Assembly (NCBI GenBank): GCA_021787595.1
Contig: JAJYLQ010000003.1
Span: forward strand, 16,852 to 80,851
Direction: 5' to 3'
DNA: 64,000 nucleotides
From: Chloroflexota bacterium
GTDB lineage: Bacteria > Chloroflexota > Anaerolineae > Anaerolineales > Villigracilaceae
Program-made: the position numbers and the translations under genes
In this document: piece after piece, positions 55,862 through 64,000 of the stretch
How the letters are laid out: each line of letters begins with the position of its first letter
Numbering within the stretch: position 1 is the first letter of the stretch
The notes under the pieces: model-generated
The model's database searches: none
Told to the model about the DNA's origin: nothing
Seen by the model: the letters and a program-made list of their open reading frames with translations, nothing else

Positions 55862-58800
55862 ATGTCTAGAAAAATACGTCTCTTCTTCTTATTGTTGACG
55901 GCTGCATCCGTTGTAATATTCAGCGCCGTGGGCACGACCGCCGCGTATGCCGATGATGGGACGCCAACCAATTCGCCCAGCACGGCAACTGCCCATTCGT
56001 CAGCCACTCAGCCTCCCGTCAATACCACACCAGCACCTGATGCAGGCGGGGCAGCCACCAACCCACCAGCCACTGACCCCCCGGTCAGTACTACACCGGC
56101 ATCCGGTACGGGTCCCGCGGCTACCAATCCGCCGGCCACTGACCCCCCGGTCAGCACTACACCGGCATCCGGTACGGATCCCGCGGCTACCAATCCGCCG
56201 GCTACACAGGTTCCAGTTGACACAACTACCCCGGTGCCTGCCGCCACTGAACCGCCAGCCACCGAACCGGTAGTCAGCACTGCAACCGCGGTCCCGGATT
56301 CGACCGCCACAGCTGCGAAACCGACTTCCGCTCCAACCGAATCAGGTACAGCCATGCCTGCTGCAACAGCCGCAGCAACGCAACAGCCTTCGAGCACTGA
56401 AACTGCAGCAATACCTTCGTCTTCCACCGCACAGCTTCCAAGCAATACAACGGTAACCGTTCTTGATGCTGCAGGATCCACAGTGCCTTTGGTAACACAA
56501 AACGCTGCCAATGCCATTGCCACAACCAGCGATCCCATTTGGTGCCCCGCAGGCCAATCTCCCACGCCGGGCGCAAATGGCTGCACCGCAACCTTTACCA
56601 GCTTCAACGCCTTACTGACTTACCTGAAAGCCAACGAAACGAATGCCGCCTACCAGCAAGCCGGCACAATCTACGTTCAGATGGGAAACTACACCGGGGG
56701 GGAGTCAAACATCAACCTCAATTCATACGGCTTCAACAATCTGAACAAATACAACCTTACAATCCAGGGCGGCTGGGATACCACCACGAATACGATCAAT
56801 AACAGCGTGGGCACAAGTTTGAACGCCTCCATCAATATTGGATCGAGCGGGAATCCGTGGACCGGTTCGCTTAGTTTCAATGACATTCAGATTCAAAATA
56901 TAAGCAACGGTAACGGCCTCACCGCTTATTCGCAGAGCGACATTAATCTCTCGAATGTTCAGGTCAGCAACATTAGTAATGGGAACGGCGCAACACTTTC
57001 GTCGTCCGGTGGAAATGTGACGATCTCCGGAGGCCAGTTCAACAATGCCAATACCGGCGCGGTCATTACGGCGGGCGGCGACGTGACCATCAAGGATAAT
57101 GCCCAATTCAAGAATAACAAGAAAGCGGGCGCCGTTATACAAGCTGGCGGCAACGTTGACATATCCAACAGCACGTTCAGCGACAACGGTGTCAACTACA
57201 CAAAGAATGGCGATGGTCAGGGCTTGAATGTTACAAGCAGTGGAAATGTCTCCCTCTTTAGTGTGTATGCCAATGCGAACCATGCGTACGGTGCGAACAT
57301 TCAGGCCGCGGGAATCGTTTTCGTGGGGAATAGTTTCTTCTCTGGGAACACCGGATACAAATACTCTTCATGCGGCGGCGGATCCATTTCCGGCGGCTAC
57401 GGCCTGCAAATCGTCACATCCGATTCGGTTGCCGTAGACAGTGTCACCGCGTCCAATAACTATTTGTATGGCGCATCGCTGACTGGTTCCAACATATCGG
57501 TGACCAATAGTGTCTTCGACCAAAACGGCTCCAGCGCCAGCAAAAGCGGCTCTGGATACGGATTGAACATTGCCAGCACCCAGACCGTATCGTTGTACAA
57601 CGTGGAGGCAAACAGCAATCAGAGCCACGGCGCCAATATCCAGGCAACAGGCAACGTTGCGATTGGCAACAGTTTCTTTTCTGGAAATCAAGGTTACACG
57701 TATTCCTACTGCGGCGGGGGCAAAGCAAGCGGATACGGCCTGAAAGTGGTCACAGGCGGCCCTATCTCTGTGGATAGCACAGTAGCATCCAATAATTATC
57801 TGTTTGGCGCATCCCTGCAGGGATCAGACATCAGGGTTTCTAACAGCACCTTTGACAACAATGGCTCTCAGCCGGGCAGCAAGGCCACTGGACATGGACT
57901 TGATATTACCAGCAGCAACACTGTAGCACTGGTCAACGTTGAGACCAATTCCAACCAGCTCTATGGCACAAATATCAAAGCTGCTGCGGATGTTTCCATC
58001 AGCAGCAGCTTCTTCTCCGGTAACGAGGCATATACTTACTCCTGCCACGGATTGACCCCTTACACAGGATACGGCCTTCAGGTTGTCACCCCCGGCGTGA
58101 TTTCCCTGGACGGAGTGACCGCCTCCAACAATTACCTCTACGGTGCATCGTTGACAGGAGCAAACACCACAGTTTCTTTCAGCACCTTTGACAATAACGG
58201 TTCGGGGTCCATCAAAAATCCCGTTGGCCAGGGGCTTAAGATCAACAGCAGTGGAAATGTTTCGCTCTATGCTGTGGAGGCAAATAACAACCAGGTCTTT
58301 GGCGCAAAAATCAAAGCAACCGGCAACGTCTCGGTGGCAAGCAGCTTCTTCTCCGGGAACGAAGGATACAGATATTCGCCCTGCGCGGGAAAGACGGCGT
58401 ATGGTATCGGCCTCGAAATCACCTCGACTGATTTCATCTATCTCGACCAAGTAACCGCCCAGGACAACGGTTCCATCGGGACAAAGCTGATCAACCAGGC
58501 GTATGTAACAGTCCAGGACAGCACATTCGACAACAACGGCACACAGGGCCACGCCTCCGGTTTGTACATCAAGACATCGGGCCAGGTCACCCTGGATAAC
58601 GTCACAGCCACGAATAACAGCCTGGATGGCGTTGATGTCAGAGGCAACTGCACCAACAACGTATTGGTCATTGACGGTACGTATGCAAACAATAACCGGT
58701 ATGGGCTGAAGATCGTCGGCGCCACCCTGACCTTGAACGGTTCACCCATCTTCTTCAACAATCCCGCCGGGAACATTTTCGTGAACCCCAATTGCCCAAC

Positions 58801-58906
58801 GAGCAGTGGAGGCGGCGATCACGGACACGGACATGGTCACGGGGGATGCGGGTGCAGCAAATCCTCCGATATGCGCTACGAACGGTTTGCAAGATACGCT
58901 CGATGA
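55862..58906 (+). CDS. Large secreted right-handed beta-helix repeat protein
   Basis: Predicted 1014-residue protein: signal peptide (about residues 5-31), a Pro/Thr/Ala linker to about residue 200, then a parallel beta-helix with Asn-rich rungs. Four long units with SFFSGN followed by GYxYSxC recur every 112-113 codons (DNA period 336-339 bases, near 57332, 57671, 58007 and 58343). The C terminus is Gly/His-rich (GGGDHGHGHGHGGCGCSKSS) and ends in a basic tail. Pectate-lyase-like parallel beta-helices often bind or cut polysaccharides, but no catalytic motif is visible. GGAGGAG precedes ATG 55862. Confidence 0.8.
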   Translation: MSRKIRLFFLLLTAASVVIFSAVGTTAAYADDGTPTNSPSTATAHSSATQPPVNTTPAPDAGGAATNPPATDPPVSTTPASGTGPAATNPPATDPPVSTTPASGTDPAATNPPATQVPVDTTTPVPAATEPPATEPVVSTATAVPDSTATAAKPTSAPTESGTAMPAATAAATQQPSSTETAAIPSSSTAQLPSNTTVTVLDAAGSTVPLVTQNAANAIATTSDPIWCPAGQSPTPGANGCTATFTSFNALLTYLKANETNAAYQQAGTIYVQMGNYTGGESNINLNSYGFNNLNKYNLTIQGGWDTTTNTINNSVGTSLNASINIGSSGNPWTGSLSFNDIQIQNISNGNGLTAYSQSDINLSNVQVSNISNGNGATLSSSGGNVTISGGQFNNANTGAVITAGGDVTIKDNAQFKNNKKAGAVIQAGGNVDISNSTFSDNGVNYTKNGDGQGLNVTSSGNVSLFSVYANANHAYGANIQAAGIVFVGNSFFSGNTGYKYSSCGGGSISGGYGLQIVTSDSVAVDSVTASNNYLYGASLTGSNISVTNSVFDQNGSSASKSGSGYGLNIASTQTVSLYNVEANSNQSHGANIQATGNVAIGNSFFSGNQGYTYSYCGGGKASGYGLKVVTGGPISVDSTVASNNYLFGASLQGSDIRVSNSTFDNNGSQPGSKATGHGLDITSSNTVALVNVETNSNQLYGTNIKAAADVSISSSFFSGNEAYTYSCHGLTPYTGYGLQVVTPGVISLDGVTASNNYLYGASLTGANTTVSFSTFDNNGSGSIKNPVGQGLKINSSGNVSLYAVEANNNQVFGAKIKATGNVSVASSFFSGNEGYRYSPCAGKTAYGIGLEITSTDFIYLDQVTAQDNGSIGTKLINQAYVTVQDSTFDNNGTQGHASGLYIKTSGQVTLDNVTATNNSLDGVDVRGNCTNNVLVIDGTYANNNRYGLKIVGATLTLNGSPIFFNNPAGNIFVNPNCPTSSGGGDHGHGHGHGGCGCSKSSDMRYERFARYAR

Positions 58907-58938
58907 GCCTGGCCTCCATCAGCTAAATCATCGGAAAC

Positions 58939-58970
58939 AATTGAGGAACGGCTCAAGCCGTTCCTCAATT
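58939..58970 (+). terminator. Terminator after the beta-helix gene
   Basis: AATTGAGGAACGGCT and AGCCGTTCCTCAATT pair nearly perfectly; a short AT-rich tail follows. Confidence 0.7.
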
Positions 58971-58986
58971 ATCATTGGACAGAATT

Positions 58987-59529
58987 ATGAAAAAACGCAC
59001 TCTGTTGTTGGTTGTTTCAGCTTTTTTCCTTACGTGGGCAGTCAGCGGATGTGGGAACGGGCCGGTCGCAACAATTTCAGCCGTGTCGGCCACGCCCACT
59101 ATAACATCCACGCCGGATCCGTGCGCGCCGGAAAATATCGGCGCTTCAGTTGAAAAAGTTCACAGACATATGCGCGAGTTCGACGACGCCTCCTCATTGG
59201 CCGCAAGTCTGCCAGCCAGTCAATTGAGCGCTCAAATCGCGAATCTGCAGCAAATCCGACGTGACGCCGAAGATGAACCCATCCCCTCCTGCCTTGTAAC
59301 CCTGAAGACCGACCAAATCAATCACATGAATACCGTGATCAATACCCTGCTTGCCTTCATGCGTGGAAGCGACCAACAGACTGTCGGTCAAGGAATAGCC
59401 TTGGCGCGCCAGCAACACGATCAATATACGCTCGAACTGGCGCGTCTGCTTGGAATTACGCCTGTTCCGGCAACCGTTGCCGCAAGTCCCTCGTTACCTT
59501 CCTTGCCCATGCCCACCCCGACCCCATAA
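58987..59529 (+). CDS. Lipoprotein with helical domain
   Basis: Predicted 180-residue lipoprotein. Signal MKKRTLLLVVSAFFLTWAVSGC gives lipobox VSGC. The mature part has a short Thr/Pro stretch, then four or so helices (VEKVHRHMREFDDASSLAASL; LSAQIANLQQIRRDAEDE) and a Pro-rich tail. It is unrelated to the family at 42732-45088 in sequence. Function unknown; ATG 58987 is the only sensible start, as the frame from 58975 begins in the terminator. Confidence 0.75.
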   Translation: MKKRTLLLVVSAFFLTWAVSGCGNGPVATISAVSATPTITSTPDPCAPENIGASVEKVHRHMREFDDASSLAASLPASQLSAQIANLQQIRRDAEDEPIPSCLVTLKTDQINHMNTVINTLLAFMRGSDQQTVGQGIALARQQHDQYTLELARLLGITPVPATVAASPSLPSLPMPTPTP

Positions 59530-59558
59530 CCTGCGGTTCTTAATGATCACGACCGATG

Positions 59559-59590
59559 GCGGCCTCCCGGAACCGGGAGGCCGTTTAATT
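59559..59590 (+). terminator. Terminator after the helical lipoprotein gene
   Basis: CGGCCTCCCGG and CCGGGAGGCCG pair around two bases, followed by TTTAATTT. Confidence 0.8.
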
Positions 59591-59639
59591 TCGAGATACG
59601 CAGGATTGCAAAATCGTTCGATGCCGTTTGAGTATCGAA

Positions 59640-59728
59640 TCCGCAGCGCGGAATTCATTCCGCAACCAAAAGCGATATAAATGCGCCGCAAAATCGTCGC
59701 GGTTGATATAGTTTTCGCGGAGCAATGC
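59640..59728. repeat. Dispersed repeat D, reverse copy of repeat C
   Basis: TCCGCAGCGCGGAATTCATTCCGCAACCAAAA and GCGGTTGATATAGTTTTCGC match 42259-42350 in reverse orientation. The rest of the 59530-59927 gap has no gene. Confidence 0.8.
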
Positions 59729-59903
59729 CATCTGTGGCTTCACTGCGAAAAAGGCTCATCCGTGAAACTGTGCCGAGCCTGCCGAAGCATCCGTGCGCCA
59801 AATCACGGCAACTCCCAATGAACCTGAAAATTTTCCCTGTCGGGAAACGAGTATTGGGCTATACTGTATCCGAAACTTTATCTGGTTGGCAGTGTTTCGG
59901 CCA

Positions 59904-59909
59904 TATAAT
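59904..59909 (+). promoter_or_regulatory. -10 box before the KAS III-like gene
   Basis: TATAAT 19 bases before ATG 59928; AGGAAAGGA follows it as ribosome-binding site eight bases before the ATG. No clear -35 box is seen. Confidence 0.5.
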
Positions 59910-59927
59910 GAGGAAAGGATTAACATT

Positions 59928-61181
59928 ATGACTACCACAGAAAAAGCGTCAACGTCTTTCTTTGACGAAACAGGCGTTGAAAAGGGAATCATACAGGTTG
60001 GGGAAGGCATTCCTTATGGACTCATGCGCGTCAGCAATCCCGCGCTTGGGTTGGGAGGCGCGTACGGCACATGGGGCGAAAGCTACGATAATCAAACATT
60101 GCCGCAGCTCTTGGAGAAACGCCTGGGACGGCCGCTTACCAATGAAGAGAAGTTGAATCTGGCCGAACTTGGATTTCTCAGCAGGCATCACATTGCCCCC
60201 CTGTCGAAGGAACAGAACATCGAAGTCGAAGTCGAAGTTGGGGCGCGCTTCTTGAAGGAGGCCGCCCAGGCCTGCGGATGGAAGCCATCGGAAGTCGAGG
60301 CCATTTTGATCGGCATGAGCGCGCCGATCACGGAAGACTATCTGGATCGAATCACAGACGCAGCAGGGATCCGTGAGGACGCGCTAAAGGTCGCCGTCCA
60401 CAAAGCCTGCGACGGCTCAGTCAGCAGTCTGCATTTGGCGCTCAATCCGGACCTGCCCGAGAACAGGAAACTCTCACACAACATCGCGGAAGTTGTGCGC
60501 GGAAAGAAAGTGCTGGTGGGCGGGATCGAAGGGCTGAGCCGCTTTGTCAGCCTGTCGCACGATACAAGCGCCCTACAGCTGTTCGGCAATGCCGCAGGTG
60601 TCATCGGGCTGATCCCCGGAAAGACAATGAAGTTCCTGGCCGGAAGCACGCGCGAGGAATTCGACGAGGACGGCACATTGCAGGTTCAAATGTATTATCC
60701 GCACTCCCCTCAAAAGTCAGAGAGCGGAACGAATATCGAAGTGACAGAGACCAACGGGAATCATATCCGCATCGCGGGCCTGATGCACGAACCAAACGAC
60801 GGGTCATCCATCGTGATGGCCGGGCCAATGGGAATGGTCAAGCTGTTCGTCCGCACCGGCGTCCAGGTGGTGAGCGACGCGTACCAGGCTTATCAGGCGC
60901 GCCTGGCACAGCTCGGCGAGACCGGCAAGTCGCTGGCGGTGGCGGTTGTCCATCATGCCAACTACAAGATCAACAAACTCAAGGAAAAGAATCTGCGGAA
61001 TTTGGGAATCTCCCTGCCGATGCCGTGGCTGTTGAACGAGTTTGGCAACGTCAGCGCCGCATCCAACATGATCGCTTTCCTGCGCCAGCTGCCAAAACTA
61101 AACCCGGGAGATCACGTGTTGATTGACGGTTTCGGCGCAGGGACTTATTACGATGTGCTGACCGTGGAAATGGGCGGATAA
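59928..61181 (+). CDS. Beta-ketoacyl-ACP synthase III-like thiolase-fold enzyme
   Basis: Predicted 417-residue protein of the KAS III/thiolase fold. AVHKACDGS places the nucleophile Cys at 161, VVHHANYKI the His and NEFGNVSAASNM the Asn, as in FabH Cys-His-Asn triads. It is about 90 residues longer than typical FabH, with an N-terminal extension and extra beta strands. FabH condenses acyl-CoA with malonyl-ACP, but longer KAS III relatives make diverse products, so the substrate is unknown. No other fatty-acid synthesis gene is near. ATG 59928 has a good ribosome-binding site. Confidence 0.8.
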   Translation: MTTTEKASTSFFDETGVEKGIIQVGEGIPYGLMRVSNPALGLGGAYGTWGESYDNQTLPQLLEKRLGRPLTNEEKLNLAELGFLSRHHIAPLSKEQNIEVEVEVGARFLKEAAQACGWKPSEVEAILIGMSAPITEDYLDRITDAAGIREDALKVAVHKACDGSVSSLHLALNPDLPENRKLSHNIAEVVRGKKVLVGGIEGLSRFVSLSHDTSALQLFGNAAGVIGLIPGKTMKFLAGSTREEFDEDGTLQVQMYYPHSPQKSESGTNIEVTETNGNHIRIAGLMHEPNDGSSIVMAGPMGMVKLFVRTGVQVVSDAYQAYQARLAQLGETGKSLAVAVVHHANYKINKLKEKNLRNLGISLPMPWLLNEFGNVSAASNMIAFLRQLPKLNPGDHVLIDGFGAGTYYDVLTVEMGG

Positions 61182-61200
61182 AAACCTGTGCAACAACGCC

Positions 61201-61237
61201 ATCCCCAAATCAATTTGATTTGGGGATTTTTATTTTC
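61201..61237. terminator. Terminator between convergent genes
   Basis: ATCCCCAAATCAA and TTGATTTGGGGAT pair, followed by TTTTTATTTT. It ends the KAS III-like gene and overlaps the 3' end of the minus-strand regulator. Confidence 0.9.
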
Positions 61238-61844
61238 TCAATGCAAACACGCACGCTGCCGCGCCGTTCGTATCCATCTTCGCAGTTTGGCGCGCAGTGG
61301 ATTGCAAAACGCCCGAAAGCATTTCAGAATCCATCTGACATAATTCGGGATGATCCTTGATGATGGCAGCATAAGGGCAATGCCCGAACAAGATTCTTGG
61401 ACCGTCGGCCCCGGCTTCCCACCGCGCTTGATAATGCAATACGTTTAATTTTTCGATGACAATTGCCAATCGCTTCGCAGCCGGGACTTCGGGCTGGCTC
61501 GTCCCAATTTGGCTGATCAACGCCCCGGCGATTTTCTTCAGCGCCTCTTCCCGCTTCGACGGCGATAAGCCGTTCAGCCATTCCCGCAAAATCGCATCTG
61601 AAAGCAAAGCTAAATTATCCCCCAAAATTTTCTCTGATAATTTATACAATTTGACCGGCCTGCCGCGGCCAGCCTGGCGACTTTCTTCCAGCGCTTCGAC
61701 GCGCCCGTCAGCCAGCATGATGGACAGGTGATGCCGCACGGTTGCCGCGGACATATTTAGTCCACGGCCAATTTGAGCCGCGGAGGCGGTACGCTGCTTC
61801 TTGAGATGTGCCAAAATTTTCTGGCGGGCTGTTGTCACAGGCAT
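61230..61844 (-). CDS. ArsR/SufR-like winged-helix regulator with conserved cysteines
   Basis: Predicted 204-residue protein. Residues about 5-65 form a winged helix (KILAHLKKQRTASAAQIGRGLNMSAATVRHHLSIML), then GRGRPVKLYKLSEK, and a C-terminal part with three Cys in the order C-X12-C-X28-C (GHCPYAAI, ELCQMD, AACVFAL). This resembles, to my memory, the Cys ligands of SufR-type Fe-S sensors, with the third of four expected Cys replaced by Thr. The start is ATG 61844 (MPVTTARQK). It is divergent from the aldehyde dehydrogenase and iscX genes, whose shared promoter region has two palindromes. Confidence 0.75.
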   Translation of the reverse strand: MPVTTARQKILAHLKKQRTASAAQIGRGLNMSAATVRHHLSIMLADGRVEALEESRQAGRGRPVKLYKLSEKILGDNLALLSDAILREWLNGLSPSKREEALKKIAGALISQIGTSQPEVPAAKRLAIVIEKLNVLHYQARWEAGADGPRILFGHCPYAAIIKDHPELCQMDSEMLSGVLQSTARQTAKMDTNGAAACVFALRK

Positions 61845-61858
61845 GGCATGATTATACT

Positions 61859-61892
61859 CATAAATCCATTTATGCAAATATATTTTTGCATA
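61859..61892. promoter_or_regulatory. Two palindromes in the divergent promoter region (operator candidates)
   Basis: CATAAAT-CC-ATTTATG (61859-61874) and TATGCAAA-TATATT-TTTGCATA (61871-61892) overlap by four bases. They sit between the regulator start and the promoter at 61899-61926, so they are natural binding sites for the winged-helix regulator. Confidence 0.6.
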
Positions 61893-61898
61893 ATTCAA

Positions 61899-61926
61899 TT
61901 GACTTTAAAATCCAAAGTGCTATAAT
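61899..61926 (+). promoter_or_regulatory. Promoter of the aldehyde dehydrogenase gene
   Basis: TTGACT (61899-61904) and TATAAT (61921-61926) with 16 bases between them. The operator-like palindromes lie immediately upstream. Confidence 0.8.
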
Positions 61927-62000
61927 CCAGCGAGTTTGTGACAGAAATTACCACAAATCACGTTGTGTTTTGTACACAACGCACTTGTTAGAGGAACCTG

Positions 62001-63479
62001 ATGGAATTTCAGAATTACATCGGCGGCAAATGGCTCAAAGGACGCAGCGGACAGACCTTCGACACGATCAACCCGGCGAACGAAGAAGTCCTTGCTCAAA
62101 TCCAATCGGCAGACATAGCTGACGTGGATGCTGCGGTTCAAGCCGCGACGGATATGTTCAAATCGTGGCGATTAACACCTGCTCCATTGCGCGGCGAAAT
62201 CCTTTTCAAAGTTGGTGACATTCTCAAACAAAAGAAGGAAGAACTCGCCCGCCTGCTGACTCAGGACATGGGCAAGGTCATCGCCGAGGCGCGCGGCGAC
62301 GTGCAAGAAGCCATTGACATGGCTTACTACATGGGCGGCGAGGGACGGCGCTTGCTCGGTTACACTGCGCCAGTTGAGATGCCGAATAAATTTGGAATGG
62401 CTGTTCGCGATCCATCGGGCGTGGTTGGAATCATTACGCCGTGGAATTTTCCTATCGCGGTCCCTTCGTGGAAAATCTTCCCCGCGTTGATCGCAGGCAA
62501 CACACTCATCTGGAAACCATCACCAGAGACTCCCGCCATCTCGGCTACATTCGTTAAGGTTTTCGAAGAAGCCGGTTTGCCCGCGGGCGTGTTCAACCTT
62601 TTGCTTGCTCCCGGTGCGGACGTTGCCAAGGCGCTGGTCAGTCATCCTGGCGTGCGTGTACTTTCGTTCACTGGCTCGACCACAACCGGACGCGCCATCG
62701 CCGAAGAAGCAGGCAAGCTCAACAAAAAAGTTTCGTTGGAAATGGGCGGCAAGAATGCCATTATTGTTTTGGATGATGCGAATCTCGAACTTGTTACAGA
62801 TGCAACACTTTGGGCGGCTTTCGGGACAACCGGTCAACGCTGCACTGCCGCGAGTAGACTCATTGTCCAAAAAGGAATCGCGCCCAAATTAAAGGAATCG
62901 CTTCTGGCGCGGACAAAGAAATTGACTCTCGGCGACGGGCTGGATCCCAAAGTGGATGTCGGCCCCGTCATCAACAAAACCGCGCTGACGCGAATTCATA
63001 ATTACGTCGAGATCGGAAAGAAAGAAGGCGCGCGAGCGCTGGTCGGAGCGTCAGCAGCAGAAGTTAACGGAAAAGGTTTTTTCTACGCGCCCACTTTGTT
63101 TGACGGAGTCCGGCCCGGGTCCACGCTGGAGCGTGAAGAGATATTTGGGCCGGTGCTTTCGATCATCGAAGTGGATTCGCTCGAAGAAGCCATCGAGGTC
63201 AACAATCGTTCGCAATATGGACTCTCGACCTCGATTTTCACACAGGATGTAAATCGTGCCTTTACTGCGATGCGCGATATTTTCACCGGTTTGGTTTACA
63301 TCAATCATGGCACGACCGGCGCGGAAATTCAATTCCCGTTTGGCGGTGTGCGCGGCACCGGCAACGGACATCGCGAAGCCGGCCAGGCCGGGCTTGAATT
63401 GTTCACCGAATGGAAATCCATCTACGTGGATTATTCGGGCAAGCTGCAGCGCGCACAGATTGATAATAGAGAAGAATGA
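62001..63479 (+). CDS. NAD(P)-dependent aldehyde dehydrogenase
   Basis: Predicted 492-residue ALDH-superfamily enzyme. PWNFPIAVPSWKIFPALIAGN is the coenzyme-binding region, FTGSTTTGRAIAEEAGKLNKK and LEMGGKNAIIV hold the general base Glu, and GTTGQRCTAASRLIV holds the catalytic Cys (about residue 290). Sequence like IYVDYSGKLQRAQID at the C terminus is seen in semialdehyde dehydrogenases, but the substrate cannot be fixed. Ribosome-binding site GAGGA is seven bases upstream. It is divergent from the SufR-like gene and 50 bases before iscX. Confidence 0.88.
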   Translation: MEFQNYIGGKWLKGRSGQTFDTINPANEEVLAQIQSADIADVDAAVQAATDMFKSWRLTPAPLRGEILFKVGDILKQKKEELARLLTQDMGKVIAEARGDVQEAIDMAYYMGGEGRRLLGYTAPVEMPNKFGMAVRDPSGVVGIITPWNFPIAVPSWKIFPALIAGNTLIWKPSPETPAISATFVKVFEEAGLPAGVFNLLLAPGADVAKALVSHPGVRVLSFTGSTTTGRAIAEEAGKLNKKVSLEMGGKNAIIVLDDANLELVTDATLWAAFGTTGQRCTAASRLIVQKGIAPKLKESLLARTKKLTLGDGLDPKVDVGPVINKTALTRIHNYVEIGKKEGARALVGASAAEVNGKGFFYAPTLFDGVRPGSTLEREEIFGPVLSIIEVDSLEEAIEVNNRSQYGLSTSIFTQDVNRAFTAMRDIFTGLVYINHGTTGAEIQFPFGGVRGTGNGHREAGQAGLELFTEWKSIYVDYSGKLQRAQIDNREE

Positions 63480-63529
63480 TAATGTAAGGGCACAGTGGCG
63501 CCTCTGGCGCCATGCCCCAACAAAAAAAC

Positions 63530-63739
63530 ATGACCCTCAATTGGGAAACATCATACGCCATCGCTTTGGAGTTGAAACGCCTGCATTCCGACGTGAACAT
63601 CGAAGACGTGACACTGCAACAAATTTATGACTGGACTTTAGGACTTCAGGAATTCGAGGATGATCCCGCTCTTTGCAACGATGACATCCTTTCGGCAATC
63701 TATCAAGAATGGTTTGAGGAGTTGATGAATGACAGATAA
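63530..63739 (+). CDS. iscX: Fe-S assembly protein IscX
   Basis: Predicted 69-residue acidic protein. The LNWE start, [46 protein letters not shown] block matches IscX (YfhJ), the small partner that regulates IscS/frataxin-like iron supply to Fe-S assembly. ATG 63530 gives the usual N terminus; ATG 63512 would add six residues. No ribosome-binding site is clear for either. It overlaps the nuoB start by 11 bases, so both are co-translated. No other isc gene is in the window. Confidence 0.85.
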   Translation: MTLNWETSYAIALELKRLHSDVNIEDVTLQQIYDWTLGLQEFEDDPALCNDDILSAIYQEWFEELMNDR

Positions 63740-64000
63740 CAAGGAATTGAACTCTCCGGGCTACGAGATCCCGGAAGACCTCCAGCACGCGGTCAGCATC
63801 ACGACGATTGACCGTTTGTACAACTGGGGACGCCGCTGGTCGGTGTGGCCGATGATGTTCGGCCTCGCATGCTGCGCCATCGAGATGATCGCGGCGCAGG
63901 CCGCGCGTTACGACCTCGCCCGCTTCGGCATGGAAGTGATGCGCCCAAGCCCGCGCCAATCGGACTTGATGATCGTGGCCGGCACAGTCACGAAGAAAAT
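63729..64000 (+). CDS. nuoB: NADH-quinone oxidoreductase subunit B, N-terminal part
   Basis: The frame from ATG 63729 runs to the window end, so about 90 residues are seen. [32 protein letters not shown] carries the CC pair that binds cluster N2, and [29 protein letters not shown] is the NuoB signature. NuoB is the peripheral-arm subunit that passes electrons to quinone. It starts inside the end of iscX (ATG within MNDR), which fits co-expression of an Fe-S helper with the Fe-S-rich complex I genes expected downstream. Confidence 0.92.
   Translation, partial: MTDNKELNSPGYEIPEDLQHAVSITTIDRLYNWGRRWSVWPMMFGLACCAIEMIAAQAARYDLARFGMEVMRPSPRQSDLMIVAGTVTKK

Noticed and set aside
57332..58360. Regular repeats with a period of about 337 bases could suggest a non-coding array
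   Set aside because: The period is a multiple of three, the frame is open throughout and units encode similar beta-helix peptides, so this is coding repetition.

Overview
The window looks like a chromosomal contig of a monoderm-type Chloroflexota, most likely Anaerolineae. This is an inference from gene content: VanW, LytR-CpsA-Psr and tandem FemAB-like wall genes, paired short membrane-anchored proteins, Tad-like pilus proteins, multi-GAF signalling proteins and many short dispersed palindromic repeats. No 16S rRNA gene or tRNA gene is visible, so the placement rests on style. The sequence is mostly ordinary core genome cut by small repeats. I saw no phage, plasmid, CRISPR array or transposase gene.

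Layout. 1-189: end of an ADP-forming acyl-CoA synthetase. 243-4569: complete D-alanylation operon in the order dltC-dltD-dltX-dltA-dltB, including the small DltX microprotein. 4757-9540: small membrane protein, Tat-type polysaccharide deacetylase, D-cysteine desulfhydrase-like enzyme, GxxExxY protein and two tandem FemAB-like aminoacyltransferases carrying degenerate 7-bp repeats inside the reading frames. 9989-17492 (minus): an OmpR/histidine kinase pair followed by a surface-polysaccharide operon (GT2, polyprenyl-P sugar transferase, epimerase, PglF/FlaA1-like dehydratase). 17522-18647: RidA and a secreted helical protein. 18876-22950 (minus): an RsbV-RsbW-RsbU partner-switch operon. 23151-28684 (plus): two histidine kinases, an Rcp1-like receiver and a receiver-PAS-HD-GYP protein. 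28792-29002: SRP RNA with promoter and terminator. 29045-36254: two paralogous anchored proteins, LCP ligase, HEAT protein, Trm112-like zinc protein, VanW protein, ICMT-like methyltransferase and an S1-domain protein.

36437-39968 (minus) is the most interesting locus: a second, Dlt-like acyl-transfer module made of a 43-codon DltX-like microprotein, an MBOAT, an acyl carrier protein and a fatty-acyl-AMP-ligase-like enzyme, coupled by overlaps. The microprotein ends in the same IYQGF residues as the DltX of the first dlt operon. It may move a different acyl group to a surface acceptor.

40132-46433: prfB with a programmed +1 frameshift, ftsY (partner of the SRP RNA), thioredoxin, a family of three related lipoproteins (the first one broken by a dispersed repeat) and murA with Asp in place of the catalytic Cys. 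46553-51716: prepilin peptidase, two TadE-type proteins (one carrying five adhesin-like repeats) and a Tad-domain protein. 52225-59529: glmS, a second Tad-domain protein, a large beta-helix repeat protein and a lipoprotein. 59928-64000: a KAS III-like enzyme, an ArsR/SufR-like regulator with cysteines, divergent aldehyde dehydrogenase, iscX and the start of nuoB.

Common theme: cell-wall and surface construction (dlt, dlt-like, FemAB, LCP, VanW, murA, glmS, exopolysaccharide, pilus and adhesin genes) mixed with regulatory cascades. At least eight families of short dispersed repeats sit at gene borders, inside terminators and inside reading frames.
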